From: Oscillospiraceae bacterium | GTDB lineage: Bacteria > Bacillota > Clostridia > Oscillospirales > Oscillospiraceae | DNA: 64,000 nucleotides | Reading direction: 5' to 3' | Assembly (NCBI GenBank): GCA_017434755.1 | Contig: JAFRER010000011.1 | Location: forward strand, 51,589 to 115,588 | The notes under the pieces: generated by a model | The model's database searches: none | What the model was told of the DNA's origin: nothing | Seen by the model: only the letters and a program-made list of their open reading frames with translations | Translations under genes and position numbers: made by a program | Shown: positions 44,941-53,632 of the stretch, piece after piece | Numbering within the stretch: position 1 is the first letter of the stretch | Layout of the letters: every line of letters starts with the position of its first letter

Positions 44941-45912
44941 ATGGTCGCATTTACGCCGGTGAAAATCGGCGCTCTTGTTGTGAAGAACCGGCTTGTCATG
45001 CCCCCGATGCATACAGGGAAATCCGTCGGAGGGCATGTAACGGAAGAGATGGTGCGCTATTACGGAAAACGGGCCCTTTTCAGCTCTCCGGGAATCATCC
45101 TGACAGAGCACAGTTTTATTACGTCGGGCGGCATGGCCTCCGAAACGCAGCTTTCGATCGCATCAGATGAACTGATCGATGACCACATCCGGCTGACGGA
45201 TGCGATCCACGAGGGCGGCAGCCTTGCCTTTGTTCAGCTGAATCATGCCGGCAGCAACGGCATCGGGGACTGTGTTTCGGCGAGTGAGATCTTCAATCCG
45301 AGAAGCGAACGCAAACGCAGGCCGAGAGCACTTCCGGCGGAAGAGATACGATCGCTTGAGAAAGCGTATGCCACCGCTGCCGGACGCGCCGTAAAGGCCG
45401 GGTATGACGGAGTCGAGATACACTCTGCTCACGGATATCTGCTCAACCAGTTTTATTCCCCCCTGACCAACGAGCGCACAGACATGTTCGGAGGCAGTCT
45501 TGAAAACAGGCTGCGGTTCCTGCTGGAGACGGTCCGTGAGGTAAGGGCTGTCACAGGAGATGATGTGCCGCTGGCTGTCCGGCTCGGAGGATGCGACTAT
45601 CTGTCCGGAGGAGCAACGGAAGAGGATGCGGTCAATGCCTCACTGCTGCTGGAAAAAGCCGGAGTCGATCTGCTTGACATCTCCGGAGGAATGTGCGGAT
45701 TCATCGTGAAAGGCCTTTCCGGACCGGGGTATTTTTCCTCCATGACGGAAAAGATAAAGAAGGCCGTCCGTATCCCCGTTCTGCTTACCGGGGGCGTCAC
45801 AACGGCCGCAGAGGCCGAGAAGCTGCTGAAGGAGGGGAAAGCCGATCTCATCGGGATCGGACGCGCGCTTATGAAAGATGCCCGCTGTCTGGAAGCGGAT
45901 CCGAACGGCTGA
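44941..45912 (+). CDS. NADH:flavin oxidoreductase (Old Yellow Enzyme family)
   Basis: 323 residues, a single FMN-binding TIM barrel, shorter than the multidomain enzyme at 5855. Motifs are NRLVMPPMHTG at the start, VQLNHAGS, the active-site EIHSAHGYLLNQFYSPLTN and RTDMFGGSLENRLRF, and a phosphate loop IGIGRALMKD near the end. It reduces an activated alkene or similar substrate with NAD(P)H. ATG 44941 follows GAAGGAGA inside the rqcP end, so it is co-translated with rqcP, though no functional link is evident. Confidence 0.85.
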   Translation: MVAFTPVKIGALVVKNRLVMPPMHTGKSVGGHVTEEMVRYYGKRALFSSPGIILTEHSFITSGGMASETQLSIASDELIDDHIRLTDAIHEGGSLAFVQLNHAGSNGIGDCVSASEIFNPRSERKRRPRALPAEEIRSLEKAYATAAGRAVKAGYDGVEIHSAHGYLLNQFYSPLTNERTDMFGGSLENRLRFLLETVREVRAVTGDDVPLAVRLGGCDYLSGGATEEDAVNASLLLEKAGVDLLDISGGMCGFIVKGLSGPGYFSSMTEKIKKAVRIPVLLTGGVTTAAEAEKLLKEGKADLIGIGRALMKDARCLEADPNG

Positions 45913-45914
45913 AA

Positions 45915-45952
45915 GAAAAACAGAGACCGGATGTCATCCGGGTCTCTGTCCT
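45915..45952. terminator. Bidirectional terminator between the flavin reductase and GNAT genes
   Basis: CAGAGACCGGAT-GTC-ATCCGGGTCTCTG is a stem with one bulged G. The minus strand has TTTTTC after it, so it best serves the GNAT gene. Confidence 0.7.
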
Positions 45953-45968
45953 TTATAAAATACTGTTT

Positions 45969-46421
45969 TCAGCGGTGGATATACATCCTTGACGGCTCCG
46001 CTTCTCCGTCACTCTGTGCCATGCACAGAAATACCCACCCGTAGCGCTCGTAGAATCCGGTGTGATCGGTCAGCAGATACAGCGGAGAAAATCCCTTTGT
46101 CCGCATGTCCTCCACCGCCATGGTCAGCAGCCGTCCGGCGATCCCTTTGCCGCGGTGATCTTTTTCCGTATAGACGGCACAGACATTGGGGGCAAGGTCC
46201 TTCCTGTCATGGAAGTCGTTCTCAATGATCCCCAGACCGCCGGCGATCGCATCGCCGGAAAGGCACAGATACCATCCGTACGGACTGTCTCCGGCAAGGC
46301 AGGCATCCATGCATTCCAGATATGCGTTTTCCGGCACGCCCCATTTTTCATGGAACCATGCAGCCGCTTTATCTTTCAGACAGGGGCATTCCCGCAATTC
46401 GATAAATCGGTATCCGTTCAT
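45969..46421 (-). CDS. GNAT family N-acetyltransferase
   Basis: 150 residues. The acetyl-CoA pyrophosphate loop HRGKGIAGRLL follows VCAVYTEKD, and the C-terminal GFYERYGWVF is typical of GNAT enzymes. It transfers an acetyl group from acetyl-CoA to an amine; the substrate is unknown. GGAGG precedes the ATG. Another small minus-strand gene lies upstream at 46512. Confidence 0.85.
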   Translation of the reverse strand: MNGYRFIELRECPCLKDKAAAWFHEKWGVPENAYLECMDACLAGDSPYGWYLCLSGDAIAGGLGIIENDFHDRKDLAPNVCAVYTEKDHRGKGIAGRLLTMAVEDMRTKGFSPLYLLTDHTGFYERYGWVFLCMAQSDGEAEPSRMYIHR

Positions 46422-46511
46422 TCTGCTTTACCTCCGATGGCTTTAGGATGCATCAGGGGACGGCTGTTTTTCAGATCGATGCATTTTCTCACTGTCGCAG
46501 AACAGGATCGG

Positions 46512-46850
46512 TCAGTTCCGTGTTTTCAGGTTCTTTAAGGCGTCCGCATTGTTCCCGGTTATTGCGCGGAGATCTCTGCAGTCATTCATTTCGGCGCAGT
46601 TCCCGCATGTTTCGACGCCTTTTCTCAAAGCGCACTGCCTGATCGGACACAGAGAATCGCAATAGGGTGTTTTTACACCGTCGATGCGGCAGCCGCTGCA
46701 GCTGATCATTTCGGGAGTGATCTCAACTCCGTTCAGATCTGACCAGAGCCTTGCGACTTTCTCCCGCAGATCGTTATCATCCCTGACTGTTGCGATCCTG
46801 GCATCACATTTCTCGCAGTCCAGCCCGCAGTATGCTATGAACCGGTTCAT
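46512..46850 (-). CDS. DUF3795-type cysteine-rich protein
   Basis: 112 residues with paired cysteines: YCGLDCEKCDA at the start, ISCSGCRIDG, CDSLCPIRQCAL and ETCGNCAEMNDC. This is the DUF3795 layout, a presumed metal- or Fe-S-binding small protein of anaerobes whose function is not known. GAGGAGG precedes the ATG. Confidence 0.8.
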   Translation of the reverse strand: MNRFIAYCGLDCEKCDARIATVRDDNDLREKVARLWSDLNGVEITPEMISCSGCRIDGVKTPYCDSLCPIRQCALRKGVETCGNCAEMNDCRDLRAITGNNADALKNLKTRN

Positions 46851-47033
46851 ATCGGCCTCCTCGAGTCATCGGTTTGTTTCGTTCACTATAATAATAATAG
46901 ACACAAAGCAACCTGTAAACACTTTTTATTCATGCAGTCGCACCGGAAAACTGCTGTTATTCTTCCAATCATACAGGAATGCTTTCTTTGCTTTTACTCT
47001 GCTGACCTGAATACGGAACGGAGGGCCGGCGTT

Positions 47034-47414
47034 ATGGATAAAAAACTAATCATCGGTTTGCTGCTGTTTGCGGTATTGATGCTTGTTGACAAGATCATTT
47101 TTCCCGGAGCGGCTCCGGGTTGGACGGCATTTCTGCTGGAGGCGGTCGCGCTGATCCTGATCGTAACAGGCGCTGTTCGGACAGGAAAGAGATACAGGGA
47201 GCGAGGAGAAGAAGATCTGTCAGCTGCAATTCCCTTTGATCCCGAGAAACAGGAGGCTGTTATACACTGTTCCATCTGCAGCGGAGAGAAGACGGCGGGA
47301 TTTAAAGACCGCGAAACCGGACACTTTGTTGAAGTGATGCTCATCAACTCACCGGAGGACGAGAAAAAGTTTAAAAAAATCTATAAGCTCGAAGACGTAA
47401 AGACCGAATACTGA
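47034..47414 (+). CDS. Small membrane protein of unknown function
   Basis: 126 residues. Two hydrophobic helices (about 5-20 and 30-47) are followed by a soluble C-terminal half with one C-x-x-C (HCSICSGEKTAGF), which may bind metal. ATG 47034 follows GGAGGG with 8-9 bases spacing. I do not recognise the family. The gene precedes the flavin-fold gene at 47447 by 32 bases. Confidence 0.6.
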   Translation: MDKKLIIGLLLFAVLMLVDKIIFPGAAPGWTAFLLEAVALILIVTGAVRTGKRYRERGEEDLSAAIPFDPEKQEAVIHCSICSGEKTAGFKDRETGHFVEVMLINSPEDEKKFKKIYKLEDVKTEY

Positions 47415-47446
47415 TTAACAACAGGCTCTTCTTAAGGAGGTGGAAC

Positions 47447-47922
47447 ATGTTCAGGGAATTGCTGAGAAAAAACAGAAGCTGTCAGAGGACGAGTGCATTC
47501 GTTTGCTTAAAAGTGAGCTGCGCGGTGTTCTTTCCGTGATCGGAGATGACGGATATCCGTATGGAATGCCTATAAACCACTATTATTGCGAAGAAAACGG
47601 AAAAATCTATTTCCACGGCGGTGGAAAAGGACATAAGATTGATGCACTGAAGAGAGACCCCAAAGCATCTTTCTGCGTATATGACGGTGGCTTCCGAAAG
47701 GAAGGGGAATGGGCGCTCAATATAAAATCGGTGATCGTCTTCGGGCACATTGAGTTCGTGGAGGATCAGGATACCATCTGCAGGCTTGCGGATAAACTGA
47801 GCCGGAAATTCACGGATGATGATTCCTATATCAAGGAAGAGATAAAACGCGCCGGATCCAGAACGCTGATGTTCGCACTGGTTCCGGAATATATATCCGG
47901 AAAGCTCGTAAAAGAGGCTTGA
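47447..47922 (+). CDS. Pyridoxamine 5'-phosphate oxidase-like FMN-binding protein with a -1 frameshift
   Basis: Split-barrel flavin-binding family, about 157 residues if read through. AAGGAGG at 47434-47440 is placed for ATG 47447, whose frame gives MFRELLRKN and then runs into unrelated sequence. The remaining protein (QKLSEDECIRLL onward, including GYPYGMPINHYY and GGGKGHKIDALKRDPKASF) is in the -1 frame, with no usable start of its own; a GTG at 47440 lies inside the Shine-Dalgarno site. The frames meet at A-AAA-AAC (47467-47473), a canonical slippery heptamer. It could be programmed, polymerase slippage, a recent mutation or an assembly error. Confidence 0.75.
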
Positions 47923-47933
47923 AGACCGCAATA

Positions 47934-47975
47934 AATGAACCCGCCTGATTATTCGGACAGGCGGGTTCATTTTCG
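47934..47975. terminator. Bidirectional terminator
   Basis: AATGAACCCGCCTG pairs with CAGGCGGGTTCATT, followed by TTTCG. It separates the frameshifted gene from the convergent thermonuclease gene. Confidence 0.85.
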
Positions 47976-47981
47976 TATTAT

Positions 47982-48530
47982 CTACTTGAAGAAGCCGCTT
48001 CCCCAGAATCCGGCCTTCTCACGTTTCGCCTGCCGTTCAAGCTCCGAGAATCGCGAGGAATAACGCAGGTTCGGCTCTATGGGAAGCGTGAGCGCCATGC
48101 CGTTTTCCAGGAGAACATCTTCCAGCATGGTCTCTCCCTCATCAAGCCAGACATATGCGAGCGTACGGCCGTAACGGTCCTCTCGCTGCTCATCGTATTC
48201 GAGCCATACCTTGCGACCTTCCAGACAGTCGTGCAGCCAGAGCGAGACCTCCATGCCTTCCGGTGTGTTTTTGCTCTGATCGCGGTTGACGCTCTCAGGG
48301 GTATCGATCCCAATCATCCGTATGGTCGTCTCCGTATTGCCGATAAGAACGGAGATCGTATCGCCGTCATATACTTTCATAACGCGGCAGGGACCCTCGA
48401 GCGGCCCCTGCTTTGTCCTTTCCGTGAACAGCAGGACGGCTGCCGCCGCGGCAAGGAGGAGAAGAAGGATCGCAATAAGGATCAGCGTCAGGGCTCTTTT
48501 GTGTTTTGTTCGGGTCTTTTTGTATTTCAT
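47982..48530 (-). CDS. Thermonuclease-like (SNase) nuclease, secreted or membrane-anchored
   Basis: 182 residues. A basic N-terminus and one hydrophobic helix (about 13-35) export or anchor the protein. The staphylococcal-nuclease fold follows: RVMKVYDGDTISV, IRMIGIDTPE and DRYGRTLAYVW supply the calcium-site Asp residues and the catalytic Arg and Glu. It degrades DNA or RNA outside the cell with calcium. The C-terminal KREKAGFWG is typical. GGAAG precedes the ATG. Confidence 0.88.
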   Translation of the reverse strand: MKYKKTRTKHKRALTLILIAILLLLLAAAAAVLLFTERTKQGPLEGPCRVMKVYDGDTISVLIGNTETTIRMIGIDTPESVNRDQSKNTPEGMEVSLWLHDCLEGRKVWLEYDEQREDRYGRTLAYVWLDEGETMLEDVLLENGMALTLPIEPNLRYSSRFSELERQAKREKAGFWGSGFFK

Positions 48531-48562
48531 CGGCAGCTTCCGTAATGAATGAATTGTTTGAC

Positions 48563-48592
48563 TTGTAAACAGGCGGAGCGGGGTGATAGAAT
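48563..48592 (+). promoter_or_regulatory. Candidate promoter of the MATE gene
   Basis: TTGTAA at 48563-48568 and TAGAAT at 48587-48592, spacer 18 bases; a weak match. Confidence 0.3.
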
Positions 48593-48660
48593 AATGACCG
48601 ATCAGGGTCGCGGAGAAGAATGGCCGCAGATTACGAACTATTGCAGAAAGACAGACCGAT

Positions 48661-50064
48661 ATGGGAAAAACGCCGATAGATAAAAACGAGCTGTTCGCGA
48701 GAATTCCGGTAGGGAAAGCACTTGTGACCCTTGCCGTACCGACGGTGATAAGTCAGCTGATAAGTCTGATCTACAACATGGTGGATGCCTTTTATATAGG
48801 ACGGACCGGCAATTCGTTTATGATGGCGGCAACCACGATCACACTTCCGGTGATGCTCCTGAATATATCCTTCGGCAATCTGTTCGGCATCGGCGGCGGA
48901 AGCCATGTCGCGAGACTGCTCGGTGCCGGGAACACGGATGACGCCAGACGGGTGAGCGCCTTCAGCGTATACGGGGCTGCGGCGACGGGACTGCTTTATT
49001 CAGTGCTGGTGGGCCTTTTTCTCGACCCGCTGCTCAGATTTCTCGGAGCATCGGATAATACACTGGAATATGCGCACAGCTATGGGATGATAGTGGTCGT
49101 GATAGGCACGCTTCCGATCCTGCTCCAGATGGTCCTTTCGCATCTTCTGCGGAACAGCGGCTATTCGGCGCAGGCGAGTGTGGGACTGAGCGGCGGCGGG
49201 ATACTGAACATGATCCTGGATCCCATCTTCATGTTCGTCCTGCTTCCGAAAGGTATGGAAGTGACCGGCGCGGCGATCGCAACCACGATCTCAAACACGG
49301 CAGGATGCATCTACCTTATTACTGCCTACAGGAAAGCCTCCGGAACCGCTCCGCTGAGTCTTTCGCCTGCTGAAGCGGGATCCGTCGGAAAAGAAAATAT
49401 CAAAGCGGTGTTTTCCGTCGGCGTCCCGTCGGCGATTCTGACAGGACTGTTTGACGTCGCGAATGTCTGCGCGAATATGATCGCGGCGGCGCACAGCGAT
49501 CTGGTCGTGGCGGGGCTGGGCATCGTGATGAAGATAGAGAGGCTTCCGAATGCGGTGAATGTGGGAATATGTCAGGGCATGCTGCCGATCGTGGCGTTCA
49601 ATTATTCATCGGGCGATCATGTACGGATGAGAGCGGCGATCCGGACTGCGAGAAAAGCAGGTCTTCTGGTTTCGTTTATCTGCATTGCGGCATTTGAAGT
49701 ATTTGCCGGACCGCTCTCCCGGATGTTCCTCAGCACCACAGCCGGGGATTCCGCGACGGCTCTCATAACAGTGGCCTATGCCGCGGCATTTCTCCGGATA
49801 AGTTGTCTTGCCGCGCCTGTACAGTTCATCAATTACAATTCGTCTTACTGCATGCAGGCCCTCGGAGACGGGAAGAGCACCATGCTCCACGCATTCGTTC
49901 GCGAACTGGTCTTCTATATCCCGCTCATGTTCCTGCTCGACAGGTTTTTCGGGGAACCCGGACTGGCGGCGGCGCTGCCGGCCGGAGAGACGCTCGGCGC
50001 TCTGCTTGCGCTGTTTCTTCTGCGGCGAAGCATCCGGCGGCGCAGCGATCCCGTTTCGGGGTGA
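48661..50064 (+). CDS. MATE family efflux transporter
   Basis: 467 residues with 12 helices in two homologous halves. It begins IPVGKALVTLAVPTVISQLISLIYNMVDAFYIGR, of which the YNMVDAFYIGR part is the helix 1-2 hallmark. FGIGGGSHVARLLGAG is the family loop, and the second half repeats as NVGICQGMLPIVAFNYSSG. It exports cationic toxins or drugs using an ion gradient. No regulator is adjacent. A terminator follows at 50097. Confidence 0.9.
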   Translation: MGKTPIDKNELFARIPVGKALVTLAVPTVISQLISLIYNMVDAFYIGRTGNSFMMAATTITLPVMLLNISFGNLFGIGGGSHVARLLGAGNTDDARRVSAFSVYGAAATGLLYSVLVGLFLDPLLRFLGASDNTLEYAHSYGMIVVVIGTLPILLQMVLSHLLRNSGYSAQASVGLSGGGILNMILDPIFMFVLLPKGMEVTGAAIATTISNTAGCIYLITAYRKASGTAPLSLSPAEAGSVGKENIKAVFSVGVPSAILTGLFDVANVCANMIAAAHSDLVVAGLGIVMKIERLPNAVNVGICQGMLPIVAFNYSSGDHVRMRAAIRTARKAGLLVSFICIAAFEVFAGPLSRMFLSTTAGDSATALITVAYAAAFLRISCLAAPVQFINYNSSYCMQALGDGKSTMLHAFVRELVFYIPLMFLLDRFFGEPGLAAALPAGETLGALLALFLLRRSIRRRSDPVSG

Positions 50065-50096
50065 TGCCTGTTTTTCCGGAGGGATCCGTTGATTAA

Positions 50097-50127
50097 AAAA
50101 CCGCAGCGTTTGCTGCGGTTTTCTTTA
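50097..50127. terminator. Bidirectional terminator
   Basis: AAAACCGCAGC-GTTT-GCTGCGGTTTT followed by CTTT, with A residues before it for the minus strand. Confidence 0.9.
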
Positions 50128-50135
50128 TCGTCTGA

Positions 50136-50549
50136 TCAGATGATGTGTGCTTTGACTGCATCCGGCATGTTTTCGGATTCGGCGGATATGCTGATGACAA
50201 AATCCACATTCTCTTTTTCCGAGAAGCGCTCGAGCCAGAGGATGAAGGCTTCGAGAGAGGATTCGGATCTGTCTTTGACAAGCTTGTAGAAGTTATCGAT
50301 GAAAATGTGCGTGATGTCGTAGTTTCCGGAGTGGATCCCGCAGATAAGCCCCTTGAGAAACTCATAAGAACCGATGTCGTAGGCGCCGGCTTCGATAAGT
50401 CTGGCCTGATAGGGGATATCGTATGTGAGCTTGCGCTCCTTTTCGATGCATACGACATCACCGTTTCCTTCGTTAACGGCATCTATTACAAGATCGACAA
50501 GCTGCTTTGTCTTTCCGGAACCTTTGAGGCCCATGATCAGTTTTACCAT
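50136..50549 (-). CDS. Small P-loop ATPase-like protein of unknown function
   Basis: 137 residues. Walker A is MGLKGSGKTKQ near the N-terminus and a Walker B-like THIFIDNFYK lies at about 82-91. The size is that of a bare nucleotide-binding core. Lys-binding and Asp positions are intact, so nucleotide binding is likely. I recognise no specific family beyond small Clostridial P-loop proteins. GAAGGAGAG precedes the ATG. It stands alone between mate and pgi. Confidence 0.65.
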   Translation of the reverse strand: MVKLIMGLKGSGKTKQLVDLVIDAVNEGNGDVVCIEKERKLTYDIPYQARLIEAGAYDIGSYEFLKGLICGIHSGNYDITHIFIDNFYKLVKDRSESSLEAFILWLERFSEKENVDFVISISAESENMPDAVKAHII

Positions 50550-50676
50550 GCTCCGCTCTCCTTCATATGATTGTCTTGTATGTCCTGGAATCTCTGCGTT
50601 TCAAGCTTAACACGTTTGAATGGCGCGCGCAAGAATGAAAAGGTAAAGAAGGGGTAAAAAAAGTGTTAAGCCTCCG

Positions 50677-51954
50677 TCAGACCGCACCGGGCTTGCCGAG
50701 CATGCGGAACATGTTCTTTTTATATGCCTCGACACCGGGCTGATTGAACGGATTCACGCCGGACATATAACCGCTTATGCCGCATGCAAGCTCAAAGAAA
50801 CAGACGAGAGAGGCAAGCCCTTCCTCGTTCCGTTTTTTCACGCTTACGGTCATGCAGGGCACACCGCCGGAGATGTGGGCTTCCATAACGGCGTCTTCTA
50901 TAACACGTCCGATCTCGCCGAGATCTCTTCCGGCCAGATAATTGAGACCGTCGGCATTCGAGCTTACAAACGGGACTTCCATAAACGTCATGCATTCATC
51001 GAACCGGACAACGGTCTCCATAAGGATCCGTTCACCATCCTGGATATACTGGCCCATGGAGTGGAGATCCGCGGTGAACTCGACGGAAGCGGGGAATATC
51101 CCGATCTTGTCCTTGCCCTCGCTCTCACCGTACAGCTGCTTCCACCACTCCGCCATCCAGCGGAATTTGGGATCGAAGCAGGCCAGAAGTTCCACCTTCT
51201 TGCCTGATGCATAGAGGTTCTGCCTTGCGGCGGCATACTGCCAGGCCGGGTTGCTTTCGCTCCGCTCGTCAAGAGCCTTGAACTCTTTGACCGCGCAGTC
51301 TATCACTTTTCTCACGTCGATCCCGGCGACTGCCATAGGCAGGAGACCCACTGCGGAGAACACACTGTAGCGTCCGCCGACGTCATCGGGCACAACGAAG
51401 CTCTCCCAGCCGTTTGCATCGGCAAGGGATTTCAGAACGCCTCTTTTCGCATCGGTGGTCGCGAAGATATGATCGTTTGCCTCGTCTCCGTATTTGGCGG
51501 AGAGGATATCCCTGAATATCCGGAAGGAGACGGCCGGTTCGAGCGTTGTGCCGGACTTGGAGATGACGTTCACATCAAAGTCGCGGTCCGCAAGCTGTCC
51601 GATAATGTCATAAAGATAATCGGGATTGACGCCGTTGCCCGCGAACAGCACTCTCGTGTCACCGGGACCGGGATTCGGCCTGAGAAACTCTATAGCGCCT
51701 TTTGCCCCCAGATATGATCCGCCTATGCCGATCACGACGAGCACCGAAGATCTTGAACGGATCTTCTCAGCTGCCGCAACGATCCTGTCAAGCTCAGTCT
51801 CCCTGATTTTGGCGGGAAGTTCAGGCCATCCGAGGAAATCGGCGCCGGCACCGCTGCGCTCGGCAAGGACCTTATGGGCGGCTTCCGCTGCGGAATAATC
51901 CGGTCCGTTTCCGGTGAAGAAGGCCTTTGCTCCGGATAGATCTACTTTGACCAT
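50677..51954 (-). CDS. pgi: Glucose-6-phosphate isomerase
   Basis: 425 residues, glycolytic interconversion of glucose-6-phosphate and fructose-6-phosphate. The SIS sugar-binding motifs are VIGIGGSYLGAKGAIEFL and VISKSGTTLEPAVSFRIF, with the C-terminal GVNPFNQPGVEAYKKNMF signature. The length is that of the Gram-positive group. AGGAGA precedes the ATG. It has its own promoter at 52004-52031. Confidence 0.95.
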   Translation of the reverse strand: MVKVDLSGAKAFFTGNGPDYSAAEAAHKVLAERSGAGADFLGWPELPAKIRETELDRIVAAAEKIRSRSSVLVVIGIGGSYLGAKGAIEFLRPNPGPGDTRVLFAGNGVNPDYLYDIIGQLADRDFDVNVISKSGTTLEPAVSFRIFRDILSAKYGDEANDHIFATTDAKRGVLKSLADANGWESFVVPDDVGGRYSVFSAVGLLPMAVAGIDVRKVIDCAVKEFKALDERSESNPAWQYAAARQNLYASGKKVELLACFDPKFRWMAEWWKQLYGESEGKDKIGIFPASVEFTADLHSMGQYIQDGERILMETVVRFDECMTFMEVPFVSSNADGLNYLAGRDLGEIGRVIEDAVMEAHISGGVPCMTVSVKKRNEEGLASLVCFFELACGISGYMSGVNPFNQPGVEAYKKNMFRMLGKPGAV

Positions 51955-52003
51955 AGTTCTGCTTTCTCCTGTTCTGTTATTCTTTTATTATACCTGAAAA
52001 CTT

Positions 52004-52031
52004 ATTATAGTCTGTTTTGAGTTGAATTCAA
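52004..52031 (-). promoter_or_regulatory. Promoter of pgi
   Basis: On the minus strand TTGAAT (52026-52031) and TATAAT (52004-52009), spacer 16 bases. Confidence 0.55.
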
Positions 52032-52236
52032 GCCTCGTGTTTTTCTATCCGGTTTACAAAATTATGCATATTCTGTTATCAAAAATGAATCAATAAACTA
52101 TTTGTTTCTGAATTGTAAACCGATTTACGGACCTTCTGAACATTTTCAACAGACTTTTCAACAGCTGAAAAATGAATACTGAAAGATTTTGAAGGATATT
52201 TGATTTACATAATGTGATTATTCGTCGATTTCATTA

Positions 52237-52265
52237 TTGACGCTGGGCACAGTCGATAGTAAAAT
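52237..52265 (+). promoter_or_regulatory. Promoter of the AI-2E transporter gene
   Basis: TTGACG at 52237-52242 and TAAAAT at 52260-52265, spacer 17 bases. Confidence 0.65.
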
Positions 52266-52318
52266 GAAAATTCGAAAAGGAAACACAGTCTTGGACGTCC
52301 GAAAACGGAGAAACTGAA

Positions 52319-53632
52319 ATGAGAAGAAAATTCAGATGGGATAAGAAATATCTGCACTGGGGAGTCACGGCATTTTGCGTGATCGCCTGTGCCATTCTGT
52401 TTTTTATGGCGCTCACGTATATTCCCGTCATAGGGGAGGCGCTGGGAAAATTCTTCCGCATCCTCAGCCCGTTCGTTTGGGGACTTGTCCTTACGTATCT
52501 TCTCGCTCCGCTGATGAAAAAGCTGGAAAGGAAGGTCCTCCTCCCGCTGGCGCGCAGGCTGTTCAAAAAGAATAAAAAGAATTCGGGAGAAAGACTTGCC
52601 AGAGCGCTTTCCGTTCTCGTTTCCGAAATAGTCCTTCTCGCGATACTCACCCTGCTGGTATATCTGATCATTCCCGAACTGTACAACAGCATTGAAAAAA
52701 TCGTTTCCAACATCGTTTTGAACGGCGATTCCTATATCAACACCGTGAGCACATGGGTGGATAAACGGCTGGCGGACAATCCCGTGATCGAGGAATATGT
52801 TTCAACTGCTCTGAAAAACTTCAACGAAGGATTGGTCGACTGGCTGCAGACTACCGTGCTTCCGGGCATGGCAAATATCGTCAGCAGCGTTGCCGGCGGT
52901 CTGTATGTGTTCCTGAGAGGTCTTTACAATCTGGTGGTGGGGATCATCGTATCCGCCTATATCCTCGGCAATCTCGAGAAAGTCGGGGCCGGATTCAAGC
53001 GTCTCATCTACTGCATATTCACGGTGGAGGCTGCCGACAAGATCTATGAAGGAATACGATTTGCGGATAAGACATTCATGGGATTCATTTCGGGAAAACT
53101 GCTCGATTCCGCGATAATAGGTCTGATCTGCTACATTTTCTGCGCCATTACCGGTATGCCCAGCGCTCTGCTCGTGAGCGTGATCGTCGGCGTTACGAAT
53201 ATCATTCCATTCTTCGGACCGCTGATCGGCGCCGTTCCTTCCGCGCTGATCATCCTGCTCTATCCCGCCCCGGTCAAATGCCTGATCTTTATCATTTTCA
53301 TTATCGTTCTTCAGCAGGTCGACGGAAATTTCATAGGACCGAAGATCCTGGGCAACTCCACAGGCGTCAGCGGCTTCTGGGTGCTGTTCTCCATCATACT
53401 CGGTGCCGGACTCTTTGGCTTCTGGGGGATGCTGCTCGGCGTTCCGGTGTTCGTCGTCATCTATACGCTCATAAACAGCCTGATCAGCCGCAAACTCAAG
53501 CGGAGCGATCTCCCGGTTGAGACAGAGGATTATCTGGATATCGAGAGGATCGATCCGGTTACAAGGGAGATCGTGAGGAGCCCGGCGGATGACCGGGGGA
53601 TCGCCGCCGGTCCCGGGACCGGTCAGGAATGA
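52319..53632 (+). CDS. AI-2E family transporter (YdbI/PerM-like)
   Basis: 437 residues. Two N-terminal helices, a soluble middle part (about 120-190) with VNTVSTWVDKRL-type amphipathic sequence, then about five helices carrying the family signature VVLQQVDGNFIGPKILGNSTGVSGFWVL. Members are implicated in export of autoinducer-2 or act as sodium/proton antiporters; the substrate is not established here. The 3' end overlaps the convergent cysteine desulfurase gene by 10 bases. Confidence 0.88.
   Translation: MRRKFRWDKKYLHWGVTAFCVIACAILFFMALTYIPVIGEALGKFFRILSPFVWGLVLTYLLAPLMKKLERKVLLPLARRLFKKNKKNSGERLARALSVLVSEIVLLAILTLLVYLIIPELYNSIEKIVSNIVLNGDSYINTVSTWVDKRLADNPVIEEYVSTALKNFNEGLVDWLQTTVLPGMANIVSSVAGGLYVFLRGLYNLVVGIIVSAYILGNLEKVGAGFKRLIYCIFTVEAADKIYEGIRFADKTFMGFISGKLLDSAIIGLICYIFCAITGMPSALLVSVIVGVTNIIPFFGPLIGAVPSALIILLYPAPVKCLIFIIFIIVLQQVDGNFIGPKILGNSTGVSGFWVLFSIILGAGLFGFWGMLLGVPVFVVIYTLINSLISRKLKRSDLPVETEDYLDIERIDPVTREIVRSPADDRGIAAGPGTGQE

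Larger units (their letters stand above)
51955..52318. other. Divergent intergenic region between pgi and the AI-2E transporter gene
   Basis: About 364 AT-rich bases with no gene. It contains opposed promoters listed separately, a 12-base tandem repeat (TTTTCAACAG at 52143-52152 and 52155-52164) and an imperfect palindrome GTAAA-CCGA-TTTAC at 52115-52128 that somewhat resembles LacI/CcpA-type operators but has an extra base against the cre consensus. Confidence 0.55.

Noticed and set aside
52115-52128. A CcpA cre site upstream of pgi
   Set aside because: The palindrome has one extra base compared with the cre consensus and sits far from either promoter; support is too weak to call.
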